In this document: in pieces, positions 1 to 5,907 of the stretch | Numbering within the stretch: the first letter of the stretch is position 1 | How the letters are laid out: each line of letters begins with the position of its first letter | NCBI GenBank assembly: GCA_047625765.1 | Contig: JBLHRE010000115.1 | Coordinates: forward strand, 1-5,907 | Direction of reading: 5' to 3' | Length of the DNA: 5,907 nt | Source of the DNA: JBLHRE01 sp047625765 | Lineage (GTDB): Bacteria; Bacteroidota; Bacteroidia; Flavobacteriales; JBLHRE01 | Made by a program: the position numbers and the translations under genes | The notes under the pieces: generated by a model | The model's input: the letters and a program-made list of their open reading frames with translations, nothing else | Told to the model about the DNA's origin: nothing | Database searches by the model: none

Positions 1-50
1 ATGACATCCTGTCATTGACTTTTGTAGAACAAATAGCTTAAAACTGACAT
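1..50 (+). promoter_or_regulatory. TGACA-type inverted and direct repeats upstream of clpB (possible operator)
   Basis: ATGACA (1-6) and TGTCAT (10-15) form a perfect 6-bp inverted repeat around the 3-base spacer TCC. A further TGACAT occurs in direct orientation at 45-50, 43 bases after the first copy at 2-7, or about four helical turns. An inverted repeat ahead of a chaperone gene could be a heat-shock operator. It is not CIRCE (TTAGCACTC-N9-GAGTGCTAA) or HAIR, and I cannot name a regulator. No clean Bacteroidota promoter (TTTG near -33 and TAnnTTTG near -7) was found. The repeats are seen directly; the regulatory role is inferred. The site sits at the window edge, so more copies may lie upstream. 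Confidence 0.35.
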
Positions 51-60
51 TATATCACTT

Positions 61-89
61 AAAACCATCTAAATTCAAGGTGGTTTTTT
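61..89 (+). terminator. Hairpin with T-run, probable terminator of the upstream unit or leader attenuator
   Basis: Bases 61-70 (AAAACCATCT) pair with 78-87 (AGGTGGTTTT) in a 10-bp stem with one G-U pair and a 7-base loop (71-77). The 3' arm runs into six T residues (84-89). This is the form of a rho-independent terminator on the + strand. It ends 39 bases before the clpB start codon. It most simply ends a gene lying left of the window, but if clpB transcription starts near the TGACA repeats it would sit in the clpB leader. Confidence 0.6.
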
Positions 90-128
90 ATTTGATGCAT
101 TATTTTCACCAATGAAAATTACAATACG

Positions 129-2741
129 ATGAATTTAGATCAATTTACAATCAAAGCGCAAGAAGCTATTGCCGAAGCGCAACAAATTGCTATCGGTAAT
201 GGACACCAAGCCATAGAATCTGGACATCTATTGAAAGGCATACTTTCTAAAGACGACCATGTTATCCCCTATTTATTAAAAAAGAACAATGTGCAGGTGC
301 AACACTTGCAACAAATCTTAGACAAGCAAATTGCTAGCTACCCTAAGGTAGAAGGTGGTAATGTCTACGCATCCAATAACACCGCAAAAATTTTTGAAAA
401 AGCGACTTCACTTTCGAAAGAATTTGGAGACAGCTATGCTACCATCGAACATTTGTTTCTGGGAATCCTTCTCATAAAAGACCCTGTTTCGCAATTATTG
501 AAAGACCAAGGCCTTACAGAAAAAAACTGCAAACTAGCTATCAAAGAATTAAGAAAAGGAGCAACAGTCGATTCTCAAACGGCAGAAGATACTTTTAATG
601 CATTAAATAAATATGCTTTGCATCTCAACCAAATGGCTAGAGATGGAAAAATGGACCCGGTTATTGGTAGAGACGAAGAGATTAGAAGAGTGCTACAGAT
701 TCTATCGCGTAGAACAAAAAACAACCCTATTTTAATTGGGGAACCGGGTGTTGGTAAAACAGCCATTGCCGAAGGCTTGGCCCATCGGATTATAGAAGGA
801 GATGTACCCGAAAACCTAAAATCGAAACAAGTATACTCTTTGGATATGGGAGCCCTAATTGCAGGCGCCAAGTATAAAGGAGAATTTGAAGAACGTTTAA
901 AATCTGTGGTAAAAGAAGTGATCAATGCTTCTGGAGATATCGTCTTGTTTATAGACGAGATACACACTCTTGTGGGTGCTGGCGGTGGCGAAGGAGCCAT
1001 GGATGCCGCAAATATCTTGAAACCTGCATTGGCAAGAGGAGAACTGAGAGCCATTGGCGCAACTACCCTAGACGAATACCAAAAGTATTTCGAAAAGGAC
1101 AAGGCTTTAGAAAGACGTTTCCAAAAAGTATTGGTAGACGAACCCAACAGAGAAGATGCTATTTCCATTCTTAGAGGAATAAAAGAGAAATACGAGACGC
1201 ACCATAAAGTCCGTATCAAAGACGAAGCAATTATTAGCGCGGTAGAATTATCGCAACGGTATATTTCTGACCGTTTCTTGCCCGACAAAGCAATTGACTT
1301 GATGGATGAAGCAGCTTCTAAGTTGCGCATGGAAATAAATTCTAAGCCCGAAGCTTTGGACGAATTGGACCGTAAAATCACCCAATTAGAAATTGAGAAG
1401 GAAGCCATTAAGCGCGAAAATGATCCTAAAAAACTGGCCTATTTGGTTGAGGAACTTTCGAACTTAAGCGAAGATAGAAATACGCTGCAAGCGCAATGGC
1501 AAGCAGAAAAAGATATTGTAGAAGGCGTACAGAAAACAAAGGAGGACATAGAGAATGCCAAATTGGCTGCAGAACATGCCGAACGTCAAGGGGATTATGG
1601 GCAGGTAGCGGAAATACGCTACGGCCAACTGAAAGAGCTGGATCAAAAGCTTGCCCTAATGATGGCAGAAATGGATGCGCACAAGGGCACCGCCATGATC
1701 AAGGAAGAAGTAGACTCCGAAGACATTGCTGATGTGGTTTCACGTTGGACGGGCATCCCTGTAAACCGCATGTTGCAAAGCGAAAGAGAAAAACTCTTGA
1801 ACCTTGAAACCGAACTGCACAAACGTGTTATTGGACAAGACGAAGCTATTGAAGCTATCTCTGATGCGGTTAGAAGAAACAAAGCAGGTTTGCAGGATGA
1901 AAAACGCCCCATAGGATCGTTCATTTTCTTAGGCACCACAGGAGTTGGAAAAACAGAATTGGCCAAAGCCTTGGCAACATACCTTTTCAATGACGAGAGT
2001 TCTATGACCCGTATTGACATGAGCGAATACCAAGAGAAACACACCGTTTCTAGATTGATTGGTGCACCTCCGGGATATGTAGGATATGACGAAGGAGGAC
2101 AATTGACAGAAGCCGTGCGTAGAAAGCCCTATTCTGTTATTTTGTTGGATGAAATTGAAAAAGCACATCCCGATGTGTTTAACATCTTGTTACAAGTTTT
2201 GGACGATGGCCGATTGACGGACAACAAAGGCCGAACGGTGAATTTTAAAAACACCATCATCATCATGACCTCTAATTTGGGCTCTCATGTAATACAAGAT
2301 GCTTTGGGAGATATTACTGCCAAAAACAGAGAAAAGGTATTGGCGCAAACCCAGAACGATGTGCTAGAATTGCTGCGTAAGACCATCCGACCAGAATTCT
2401 TGAACAGGATTGACGAGACCATTGTCTTTACTCCGCTTTCTAAAAGCGAGCTAGCATCTATTGTTGCATTGCAATTGCAAATGCTGACCAAGCGTTTGGC
2501 GAAAAATGACATTGTGTTGGATGCCACACCAGCAGCCATAGCCTGGATTGCTGCCAAAGGGTACGATCCACAATTTGGAGCTAGACCGGTAAAACGTGTG
2601 ATACAAAGAGAAATATTAAACCAACTCTCCAAAGAGATTTTGGCAGGCACCGTAAGCTCCGATTCGGTAATATTAATAGATATAGAAAACGATGCTTTGG
2701 CTTTTAAAAATAGCACTGATGTAACAGCAGATATCAACTAA
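129..2741 (+). CDS. clpB: ATP-dependent disaggregase ClpB (Hsp100 chaperone)
   Basis: Complete 870-residue ClpB, close to the usual family length (about 860). It is a cytoplasmic hexameric AAA+ machine that works with DnaK/DnaJ/GrpE to pull proteins out of aggregates after heat stress. Domains in order: Clp_N repeats (about 1-145); AAA-1 with Walker A GEPGVGKT (204-211), pore loop tyrosine Y249, Walker B ending D276-E277, and arginines R329-R330; a ClpB-type coiled-coil middle domain (about 405-525), which ClpA and ClpX lack; AAA-2 with Walker A GTTGVGKT (602-609), pore loop GYVGY (649-653), Walker B ending D674-E675, arginine finger region RPEFLNR (754-760), and sensor-2 GAR (817-819). No ClpP-docking IGF/IGL loop is seen, as expected for a disaggregase. 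The ATG at 129 gives the family-typical start MNLDQFTIKAQEA. It has an A-rich upstream stretch and no Shine-Dalgarno, normal for Bacteroidota. All key residues are intact, and the gene appears monocistronic. Confidence 0.98.
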   Translation: MNLDQFTIKAQEAIAEAQQIAIGNGHQAIESGHLLKGILSKDDHVIPYLLKKNNVQVQHLQQILDKQIASYPKVEGGNVYASNNTAKIFEKATSLSKEFGDSYATIEHLFLGILLIKDPVSQLLKDQGLTEKNCKLAIKELRKGATVDSQTAEDTFNALNKYALHLNQMARDGKMDPVIGRDEEIRRVLQILSRRTKNNPILIGEPGVGKTAIAEGLAHRIIEGDVPENLKSKQVYSLDMGALIAGAKYKGEFEERLKSVVKEVINASGDIVLFIDEIHTLVGAGGGEGAMDAANILKPALARGELRAIGATTLDEYQKYFEKDKALERRFQKVLVDEPNREDAISILRGIKEKYETHHKVRIKDEAIISAVELSQRYISDRFLPDKAIDLMDEAASKLRMEINSKPEALDELDRKITQLEIEKEAIKRENDPKKLAYLVEELSNLSEDRNTLQAQWQAEKDIVEGVQKTKEDIENAKLAAEHAERQGDYGQVAEIRYGQLKELDQKLALMMAEMDAHKGTAMIKEEVDSEDIADVVSRWTGIPVNRMLQSEREKLLNLETELHKRVIGQDEAIEAISDAVRRNKAGLQDEKRPIGSFIFLGTTGVGKTELAKALATYLFNDESSMTRIDMSEYQEKHTVSRLIGAPPGYVGYDEGGQLTEAVRRKPYSVILLDEIEKAHPDVFNILLQVLDDGRLTDNKGRTVNFKNTIIIMTSNLGSHVIQDALGDITAKNREKVLAQTQNDVLELLRKTIRPEFLNRIDETIVFTPLSKSELASIVALQLQMLTKRLAKNDIVLDATPAAIAWIAAKGYDPQFGARPVKRVIQREILNQLSKEILAGTVSSDSVILIDIENDALAFKNSTDVTADIN

Positions 2742-2763
2742 TTTATAGCATTTATCCACAATC

Positions 2764-2797
2764 AAACCCAGACCTACCCGTCTGGGTTTTTTATTTT
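2764..2797 (+). terminator. Rho-independent terminator of clpB
   Basis: AAACCCAGAC (2764-2773) and GTCTGGGTTT (2780-2789) form a perfect 10-bp stem with a 6-base loop (CTACCC). The stem is followed by a T-rich tail (six T at 2787-2792, then ATTTT). It begins 22 bases after the clpB stop codon and should end the clpB transcript, so the next gene needs its own promoter. Confidence 0.92.
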
Positions 2798-2912
2798 CTA
2801 TATTCGGAGAACCAAAACGAATACTTAACCCAAAACCCATTGCACATGCCAAAGCTACTACCCTGTCGCTTTAGAGGGAATCCAGATTTTAAATCAATAA
2901 ATAATTAGCCAT

Positions 2913-2956
2913 TTACAATGGGGGTAAGCATTGTGGTGTTTATCCCCATGTTGTAA
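2913..2956. repeat. Imperfect GC-rich inverted repeat upstream of the DUF4184 gene
   Basis: TTACAATGGGGGTAA (2913-2927) pairs with 2940-2956 (TTATCCCC to TTGTAA). This gives 15 base pairs including one G-T, a 2-base bulge (2949-2950) and a 12-base loop. The left arm can instead pair locally: ACAATG (2915-2920) with CATTGT (2929-2934). No T-run follows the stem, so it is not a classical terminator. It ends 26 bases before the DUF4184 start codon. It could be a leader structure, a protein-binding site or a mobile-element or cassette boundary; the sequence does not decide. The rest of the 2742-2982 gap holds the clpB terminator and no credible gene. Confidence 0.5.
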
Positions 2957-2982
2957 CCAATTAAAAAACGCAAATAGATTAA

Positions 2983-3714
2983 ATGCCCTTTACTTTTTCA
3001 CATCCAGCAATTATTTTACCTCTTACCTATTTCCCAAGAAAATGGTTTTCATTAACTGGACTTGTAATCGGTAGTTTGACACCTGACTTTGAGTACTTTT
3101 TAAGAATGAGAATAAGAAGTGACTACAGCCACACTCTAGACGGACTTTTTTGGTTTGATATTCCCTTGGGTCTGTTGCTTACATTCATTTTTCACAGCAT
3201 AGTTCGAAATGGTTTATTCGACAATTTACCGACTTTTTTAAAATCACGGTTTTTAGCATTTAGACAGTTTGACTGGAATGGACACTTTAAAAGTAATTGG
3301 CTAATTGTGATAATTTCAATCTTGATTGGAGCGGCATCTCACAATTTTTGGGATAGCTTTACTCACGACCACGGATATCTCGTAAATACAATTCCTGCAC
3401 TAACAAACTCAGTTGACATTTTTAGTAAGCAAGTTCCAATTTTGAAAATATTACAACATTCATCAACCGTTTTGGGCGGGCTAGCAATTGGTTTTGCGAT
3501 TTATAAACTACCGACTAAAAAAATGGAAGAAGAAAATGTTAACTTAAAATATTGGCTAATTATTACGGGGCTGACTTTGACTACCATTGCAATAAGACTT
3601 TTAGGCGATCTAGAATTGAAACAGTATGGAAACGTAATTGTGACAGCGATTTCTGCAGGACTTCTGAGTTTGATTTTAACCCCTTTGATATTAAATAAAA
3701 GAAAAACAGCTTAA
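2983..3714 (+). CDS. DUF4184 family multi-pass membrane protein
   Basis: 243-residue protein beginning MPFTFSHPA, the signature N-terminus of the DUF4184 family, whose function is not established. Conserved-looking polar residues lie among hydrophobic segments: H7-P8, P34-D35 with E37, S49-H50, S119-H120 with D124, H128 and H130, and H159. This pattern resembles the YdjM-like membrane-bound metal-dependent hydrolases, so a metal site facing the membrane is plausible but inferred. Likely membrane segments lie near 58-74, 106-120, 162-172, 190-206 and 218-237, placing it in the inner membrane. The ATG at 2983 gives the family-typical start and follows an A-rich stretch without a Shine-Dalgarno. 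The gene is isolated between two terminators, so it is probably transcribed alone. It looks more AT-rich than clpB: one 60-base line of each gives 20 versus 26 G+C by hand. The family call is fairly sure; the activity is not. Confidence 0.85.
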   Translation: MPFTFSHPAIILPLTYFPRKWFSLTGLVIGSLTPDFEYFLRMRIRSDYSHTLDGLFWFDIPLGLLLTFIFHSIVRNGLFDNLPTFLKSRFLAFRQFDWNGHFKSNWLIVIISILIGAASHNFWDSFTHDHGYLVNTIPALTNSVDIFSKQVPILKILQHSSTVLGGLAIGFAIYKLPTKKMEEENVNLKYWLIITGLTLTTIAIRLLGDLELKQYGNVIVTAISAGLLSLILTPLILNKRKTA

Positions 3715-3734
3715 GAAGATTCTTAAGCTGTTTT
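3703..3734. terminator. Bidirectional terminator between convergent genes
   Basis: AAAACAGCTTAAGAA (3703-3717) and TTCTTAAGCTGTTTT (3720-3734) are perfect reverse complements separated by only GA, giving a 15-bp arm pair. On the + strand the 3' arm ends in TTTT followed by CTTAATTT. On the - strand the hairpin runs into TTTTT then CTTTTATTT. It can therefore end both the DUF4184 gene (+) and the DUF3494 gene (-). The last two sense codons and the stop codon of the DUF4184 gene (3706-3714) lie inside the left arm. Confidence 0.9.
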
Positions 3735-3766
3735 CTTAATTTAATAAACAATCAAAAAATTAATTT

Positions 3767-5907
3767 CTAATTACTTCTTTCTACAATTACCTTTTTAGTA
3801 ACCGTTTCATTCTTGGTCATTATTTTTACTAAATAAATACCTGAAGACAAGTTATTGGTTCCAATTGCAATCGTATTTCCAAAATTATTTTCTTTAGAAA
3901 TAGTTTTACGTGCAATAATATTTCCTGTAATATCAAAAAGATAAATCTCTGTTTGTACGTTGAAAGTCTTTAATTTTATATTAAAGACTCCTCTCGATGG
4001 ATTCGGATAAATAGCTAGCGTCTCTTCAGCAGCTTCAGAAACAAGTTCTTCACCTATATTCGTTAACGTTCTTTGATTTGTGTTCGTGTCACATTCAATA
4101 TCATGAACTACCGTATAAATAACACCAGTACTAAAACCAATTGCTCCACCTGTAGAAAGTAATCTCCCCGCCAAGTTTCCACCTGCTCCCATAGTAGCAT
4201 CCCCACCATGAGCTAAAACGGTTCCTTTTATGGTACTATTGGCTCCTATAGATGCAGCGCCTTCAGAAATCCAAAAAACATTGAATCTGCGCGTTCCATT
4301 ACTCAAAATTACTTTTGATTGTGCATGGGCTACAAATGCTCCATTGAATTTTAAAATAAAGATTGCATCTTTATCTCCTCCTCCATCTAAGGTAATAACT
4401 CCGCCTAGAGATCCTGCGCCTGAAATCGCATAAACTCCTGGCTGTAATATTTCTCCACTTCCAAAAGCTGGCGTATGATCACTTACCGTAGTCGGAATCA
4501 ACATCAATTGATTATAAGCGTTTTCTAAATCTATTTTCGCTTTCGCTGTAACAGCGTCTGCATTGTAAAATGAACCAATATGAGCTGAAGTTGCAAAACC
4601 ACTAATATCGCCTATATCTGCACCAACATCTCCAATAATTCCAGAGGTAGAAGCATTTGAAACCGCTCCGTTAATCGTAAAAAGTCTAAAGCTCTCGATA
4701 CTTCCTAAAACATCAACGGCAGCTGCAGGTGCATAGTTAACCATCGGATTTATTGGAATGTGCATAGCACCTGGCATCGTTGCCGTGCCACGATCAGCAA
4801 TAGTGATAGCTCCTACTGAAGAAAGAAGCCTTCCCTCTATGCTGCTATTTACGCCAAGCGTAATTGCTCCAGGATAAGCAAGTAAAGTCCCTTTTATAAC
4901 AGTAGATGCGCCAAGAGTTATGGCACCTTGAGCAACCCAAAAAACATTTGCTACATCTGCGCCATTAATTAAAACAATTTTTGAATCTGCACCAGTAGTA
5001 AATGCACCTTTAAATTTTATAATAAATAAAGCATTAGAATCTCCTTGACCGTCAAGCGTAAGATTTCCATTTACCGATCCAGCACCACCGATAGAATAAA
5101 CACCAGGGCTAAGCATCTCTCCACTTCCAAAAGAAGGGGAATGGGTGCCAGGATGCGTCACAAAAATATTATTTAAATGAATATAAGCCTTCAATAAATC
5201 TAATTCAGCTTGCTTTGTTAAGCCATCATTAAAATGTGCATTACCGTTAAAATTAGAACCTGAAAATCCAGTCAATTGCCCACCATTTGTGCCAACATTA
5301 CCTGTAAAATTTCCTGAATTTGTAACATCTCCAGAGCCAGTAAAAGCTTCAAAATATGCAAGTGACCTTAAATCAAGTGTTTCTTTAAAATGCTCTAAAA
5401 TACGAACAGTAGCTATTTTCGAATCTGTATTTCCAACAGCATCTGTTACTGTTAAAGTTACCCGATTATCTAGACCTATATTCGTACAATCGAAAGTAGT
5501 AACATCTAAAGATGCCGTAAACGTACAATTGTCAAAAGAATGATTGTCTACGTCTTCTGGTGTAATAATCGCCTCTCCATACTCATCTAATGTAACCGTA
5601 ATGTCTTTTGCGATGGCTACAGGGGCAATAGTATCTTCAACGGTTACAATTGCATCACTAGAAGTGCTGTTTCCATTTTCATCTGTTACCGTTAAAGTAA
5701 CTGTATTAGCACCCACATGAGTACAATCAAAGTCGGATTGACTTATCGCCAGAGTCACATTACAAGCATCATTAGATCCATTGTTAATGTCTGAAACCAC
5801 GATGCTCGCAAGCCCATTTACATCTAATTCAATCGTAATGTCTTTTGCTGTTGCTATACGAGAAATATTATCTTCGACTGTTATCGTTGCTGTCTCAGTA
5901 GATTTGT
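3767..5907 (-). CDS. Secreted Ig-repeat / tandem DUF3494 (ice-binding-like) protein with T9SS sorting domain, 5' partial
   Basis: The frame is open from the stop (TAG, 3767-3769) to the right edge, so the gene continues beyond 5907 and its start and signal peptide are not seen; 712 residues are visible (residue 1 = codon 5905-5903). Order: end of one Ig/HYR-like repeat (1-13), two repeats (14-92, 93-169), DUF3494 domain 1 (about 176-370), DUF3494 domain 2 (about 399-592), a linker, and a T9SS type A sorting domain (about 632-712) with YPNP at 633-636 and SSGIYLVK near 687-694. DUF3494 is the beta-solenoid fold of microbial ice-binding proteins. The sorting domain is known to direct export across the outer membrane and is usually cleaved. 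The protein is therefore probably on the cell surface or released, where it could bind ice or another surface. I do not see the T-A/G-X-T/N ice-binding motif repeated clearly in either domain, so ice binding is unproven and an adhesin role is possible. It converges with the DUF4184 gene and shares its terminator. Confidence 0.93.
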   Translation of the reverse strand, partial: KSTETATITVEDNISRIATAKDITIELDVNGLASIVVSDINNGSNDACNVTLAISQSDFDCTHVGANTVTLTVTDENGNSTSSDAIVTVEDTIAPVAIAKDITVTLDEYGEAIITPEDVDNHSFDNCTFTASLDVTTFDCTNIGLDNRVTLTVTDAVGNTDSKIATVRILEHFKETLDLRSLAYFEAFTGSGDVTNSGNFTGNVGTNGGQLTGFSGSNFNGNAHFNDGLTKQAELDLLKAYIHLNNIFVTHPGTHSPSFGSGEMLSPGVYSIGGAGSVNGNLTLDGQGDSNALFIIKFKGAFTTGADSKIVLINGADVANVFWVAQGAITLGASTVIKGTLLAYPGAITLGVNSSIEGRLLSSVGAITIADRGTATMPGAMHIPINPMVNYAPAAAVDVLGSIESFRLFTINGAVSNASTSGIIGDVGADIGDISGFATSAHIGSFYNADAVTAKAKIDLENAYNQLMLIPTTVSDHTPAFGSGEILQPGVYAISGAGSLGGVITLDGGGDKDAIFILKFNGAFVAHAQSKVILSNGTRRFNVFWISEGAASIGANSTIKGTVLAHGGDATMGAGGNLAGRLLSTGGAIGFSTGVIYTVVHDIECDTNTNQRTLTNIGEELVSEAAEETLAIYPNPSRGVFNIKLKTFNVQTEIYLFDITGNIIARKTISKENNFGNTIAIGTNNLSSGIYLVKIMTKNETVTKKVIVERSN
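3770..4012 (-). other. T9SS type A C-terminal sorting domain
   Basis: The last 81 residues, from IYPNPSRGVFNIKL onward, carry the typical order YPNP, a beta-strand block, YLFDITGNII, then LSSGIYLVKI, ending in a short basic strand (KKVIVERSN). This is the TIGR04183-like signal recognised by the type IX secretion system of Bacteroidota. The system itself must be encoded elsewhere in the genome. Confidence 0.92.
4130..5380 (-). repeat. Tandem duplication of the DUF3494 domain
   Basis: Two homologous domains lie at about 4793-5380 and 4130-4711. Matching blocks are GSGE (residues 260-263 and 482-485), NVFW (320-323 and 542-545), IKGT (337-340 and 559-562) and GRLLS (358-362 and 580-584). Every pair is offset by exactly 222 residues, so the C-terminal two thirds align without net gaps. 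The N-terminal parts (GNVGTNGG versus GDVGADIG regions) are more diverged. Confidence 0.88.
5399..5907 (-). repeat. Ig/HYR-like repeat array (about 79-residue units) within the DUF3494 gene
   Basis: Two full units (5630-5866 and 5399-5629) and the tail of a third (5867-5907) are visible. Each full unit has the order AKDIT, then a two-cysteine core, then FDCT and VTLTVTD. The cysteines in each unit are 13 residues apart (48/61 and 127/140), suggesting one disulfide per unit. The period is 79 residues: the DNA around 5584-5611 recurs at 5821-5848, 237 bases away, with few differences. Such repeats usually act as extracellular stalks. The array runs off the window edge, so the number of units is unknown. 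Confidence 0.85.

Noticed and set aside
15..44. TTGACT followed 17-18 bases later by TTAAAA/TAAAAC as a sigma70-type promoter
   Set aside because: The primary sigma factor of Bacteroidota prefers TTTG and TAnnTTTG elements, and the -10-like match is weak. Not called as a promoter.
636..638. Internal start of a short ClpB isoform lacking the N domain
   Set aside because: Such isoforms are known in Escherichia coli, but there is no Shine-Dalgarno or other signal here to support an internal start at this Met.
575..1408. Long open frame on the - strand inside clpB, and shorter ones within clpB and the DUF3494 gene
   Set aside because: They overlap strongly supported coding sequence and their translations show no recognisable domain. 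They are shadows of codon use on the opposite strand.
2860..2885. CCCTGTCGCTTTAGAGGGAATCC as a degenerate intergenic palindromic repeat
   Set aside because: Only a short CCCT/AGGG pairing remains and no second copy exists in the window, so a repeat family cannot be supported.
2846..2908. Small open frame of 20 codons in the clpB to DUF4184 gap
   Set aside because: It is very short, resembles no known protein and lacks supporting signals; chance occurrence is the simplest explanation.
5798..5800. GTG at 5800 as the start of the DUF3494 protein
   Set aside because: The same frame stays open and keeps encoding Ig-like repeat sequence (AKDIT, VTVED-type motifs) up to the window edge. The GTG lies in the middle of a repeat unit, with no signal peptide after it. 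The gene is 5' partial.
129..5907. clpB, DUF4184 and DUF3494 genes as one cold-stress system
   Set aside because: The genes are separated by strong terminators, the last one is convergent, and nothing shows a shared regulator. Their adjacency is best taken as chance.

Overview
The window looks like a chromosomal segment of a member of the Bacteroidota, most likely Flavobacteriia. The reasons are a C-terminal type IX secretion (T9SS) sorting domain, HYR/Ig-like repeats of the style common in flavobacterial surface proteins, moderately AT-rich DNA, and start codons preceded by A-rich stretches without a Shine-Dalgarno sequence. The genus cannot be told from the sequence alone. The ice-binding-like protein hints at a cold, marine or ice-associated habitat, but this is only a hint.

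Layout from left to right: (1) 1-128 is a non-coding leader with TGACA-type inverted and direct repeats at 1-50 and a hairpin plus T-run (61-89) that looks like an intrinsic terminator. (2) 129-2741 (+) is a complete and canonical clpB disaggregase gene, closed by a strong terminator at 2764-2797. (3) 2742-2982 is intergenic, with no credible gene; it contains a GC-rich imperfect inverted repeat (2913-2956) just before the next gene. (4) 2983-3714 (+) encodes a DUF4184-family multi-pass membrane protein of unknown function. (5) 3703-3734 is a nearly uninterrupted palindrome serving as a two-way terminator between convergent genes; it begins inside the last codons of the DUF4184 gene. (6) 3767 to the right edge (-) is the 3' part of a large secreted protein: Ig-like repeats, two tandem DUF3494 (ice-binding-fold) domains, and a T9SS type A sorting domain. 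Its start lies beyond base 5907.

The three genes are separate transcription units. clpB is cytoplasmic protein quality control, the DUF4184 protein is in the inner membrane, and the DUF3494 protein is predicted to be exported across the outer membrane and kept on or released from the cell surface. Nothing in the sequence ties them into one pathway. I see no RNA gene, CRISPR array, insertion sequence or evident new multi-gene system. The most noteworthy items are the tandem DUF3494 architecture, the hairpin region before the DUF4184 gene, and the repeat-containing clpB leader.
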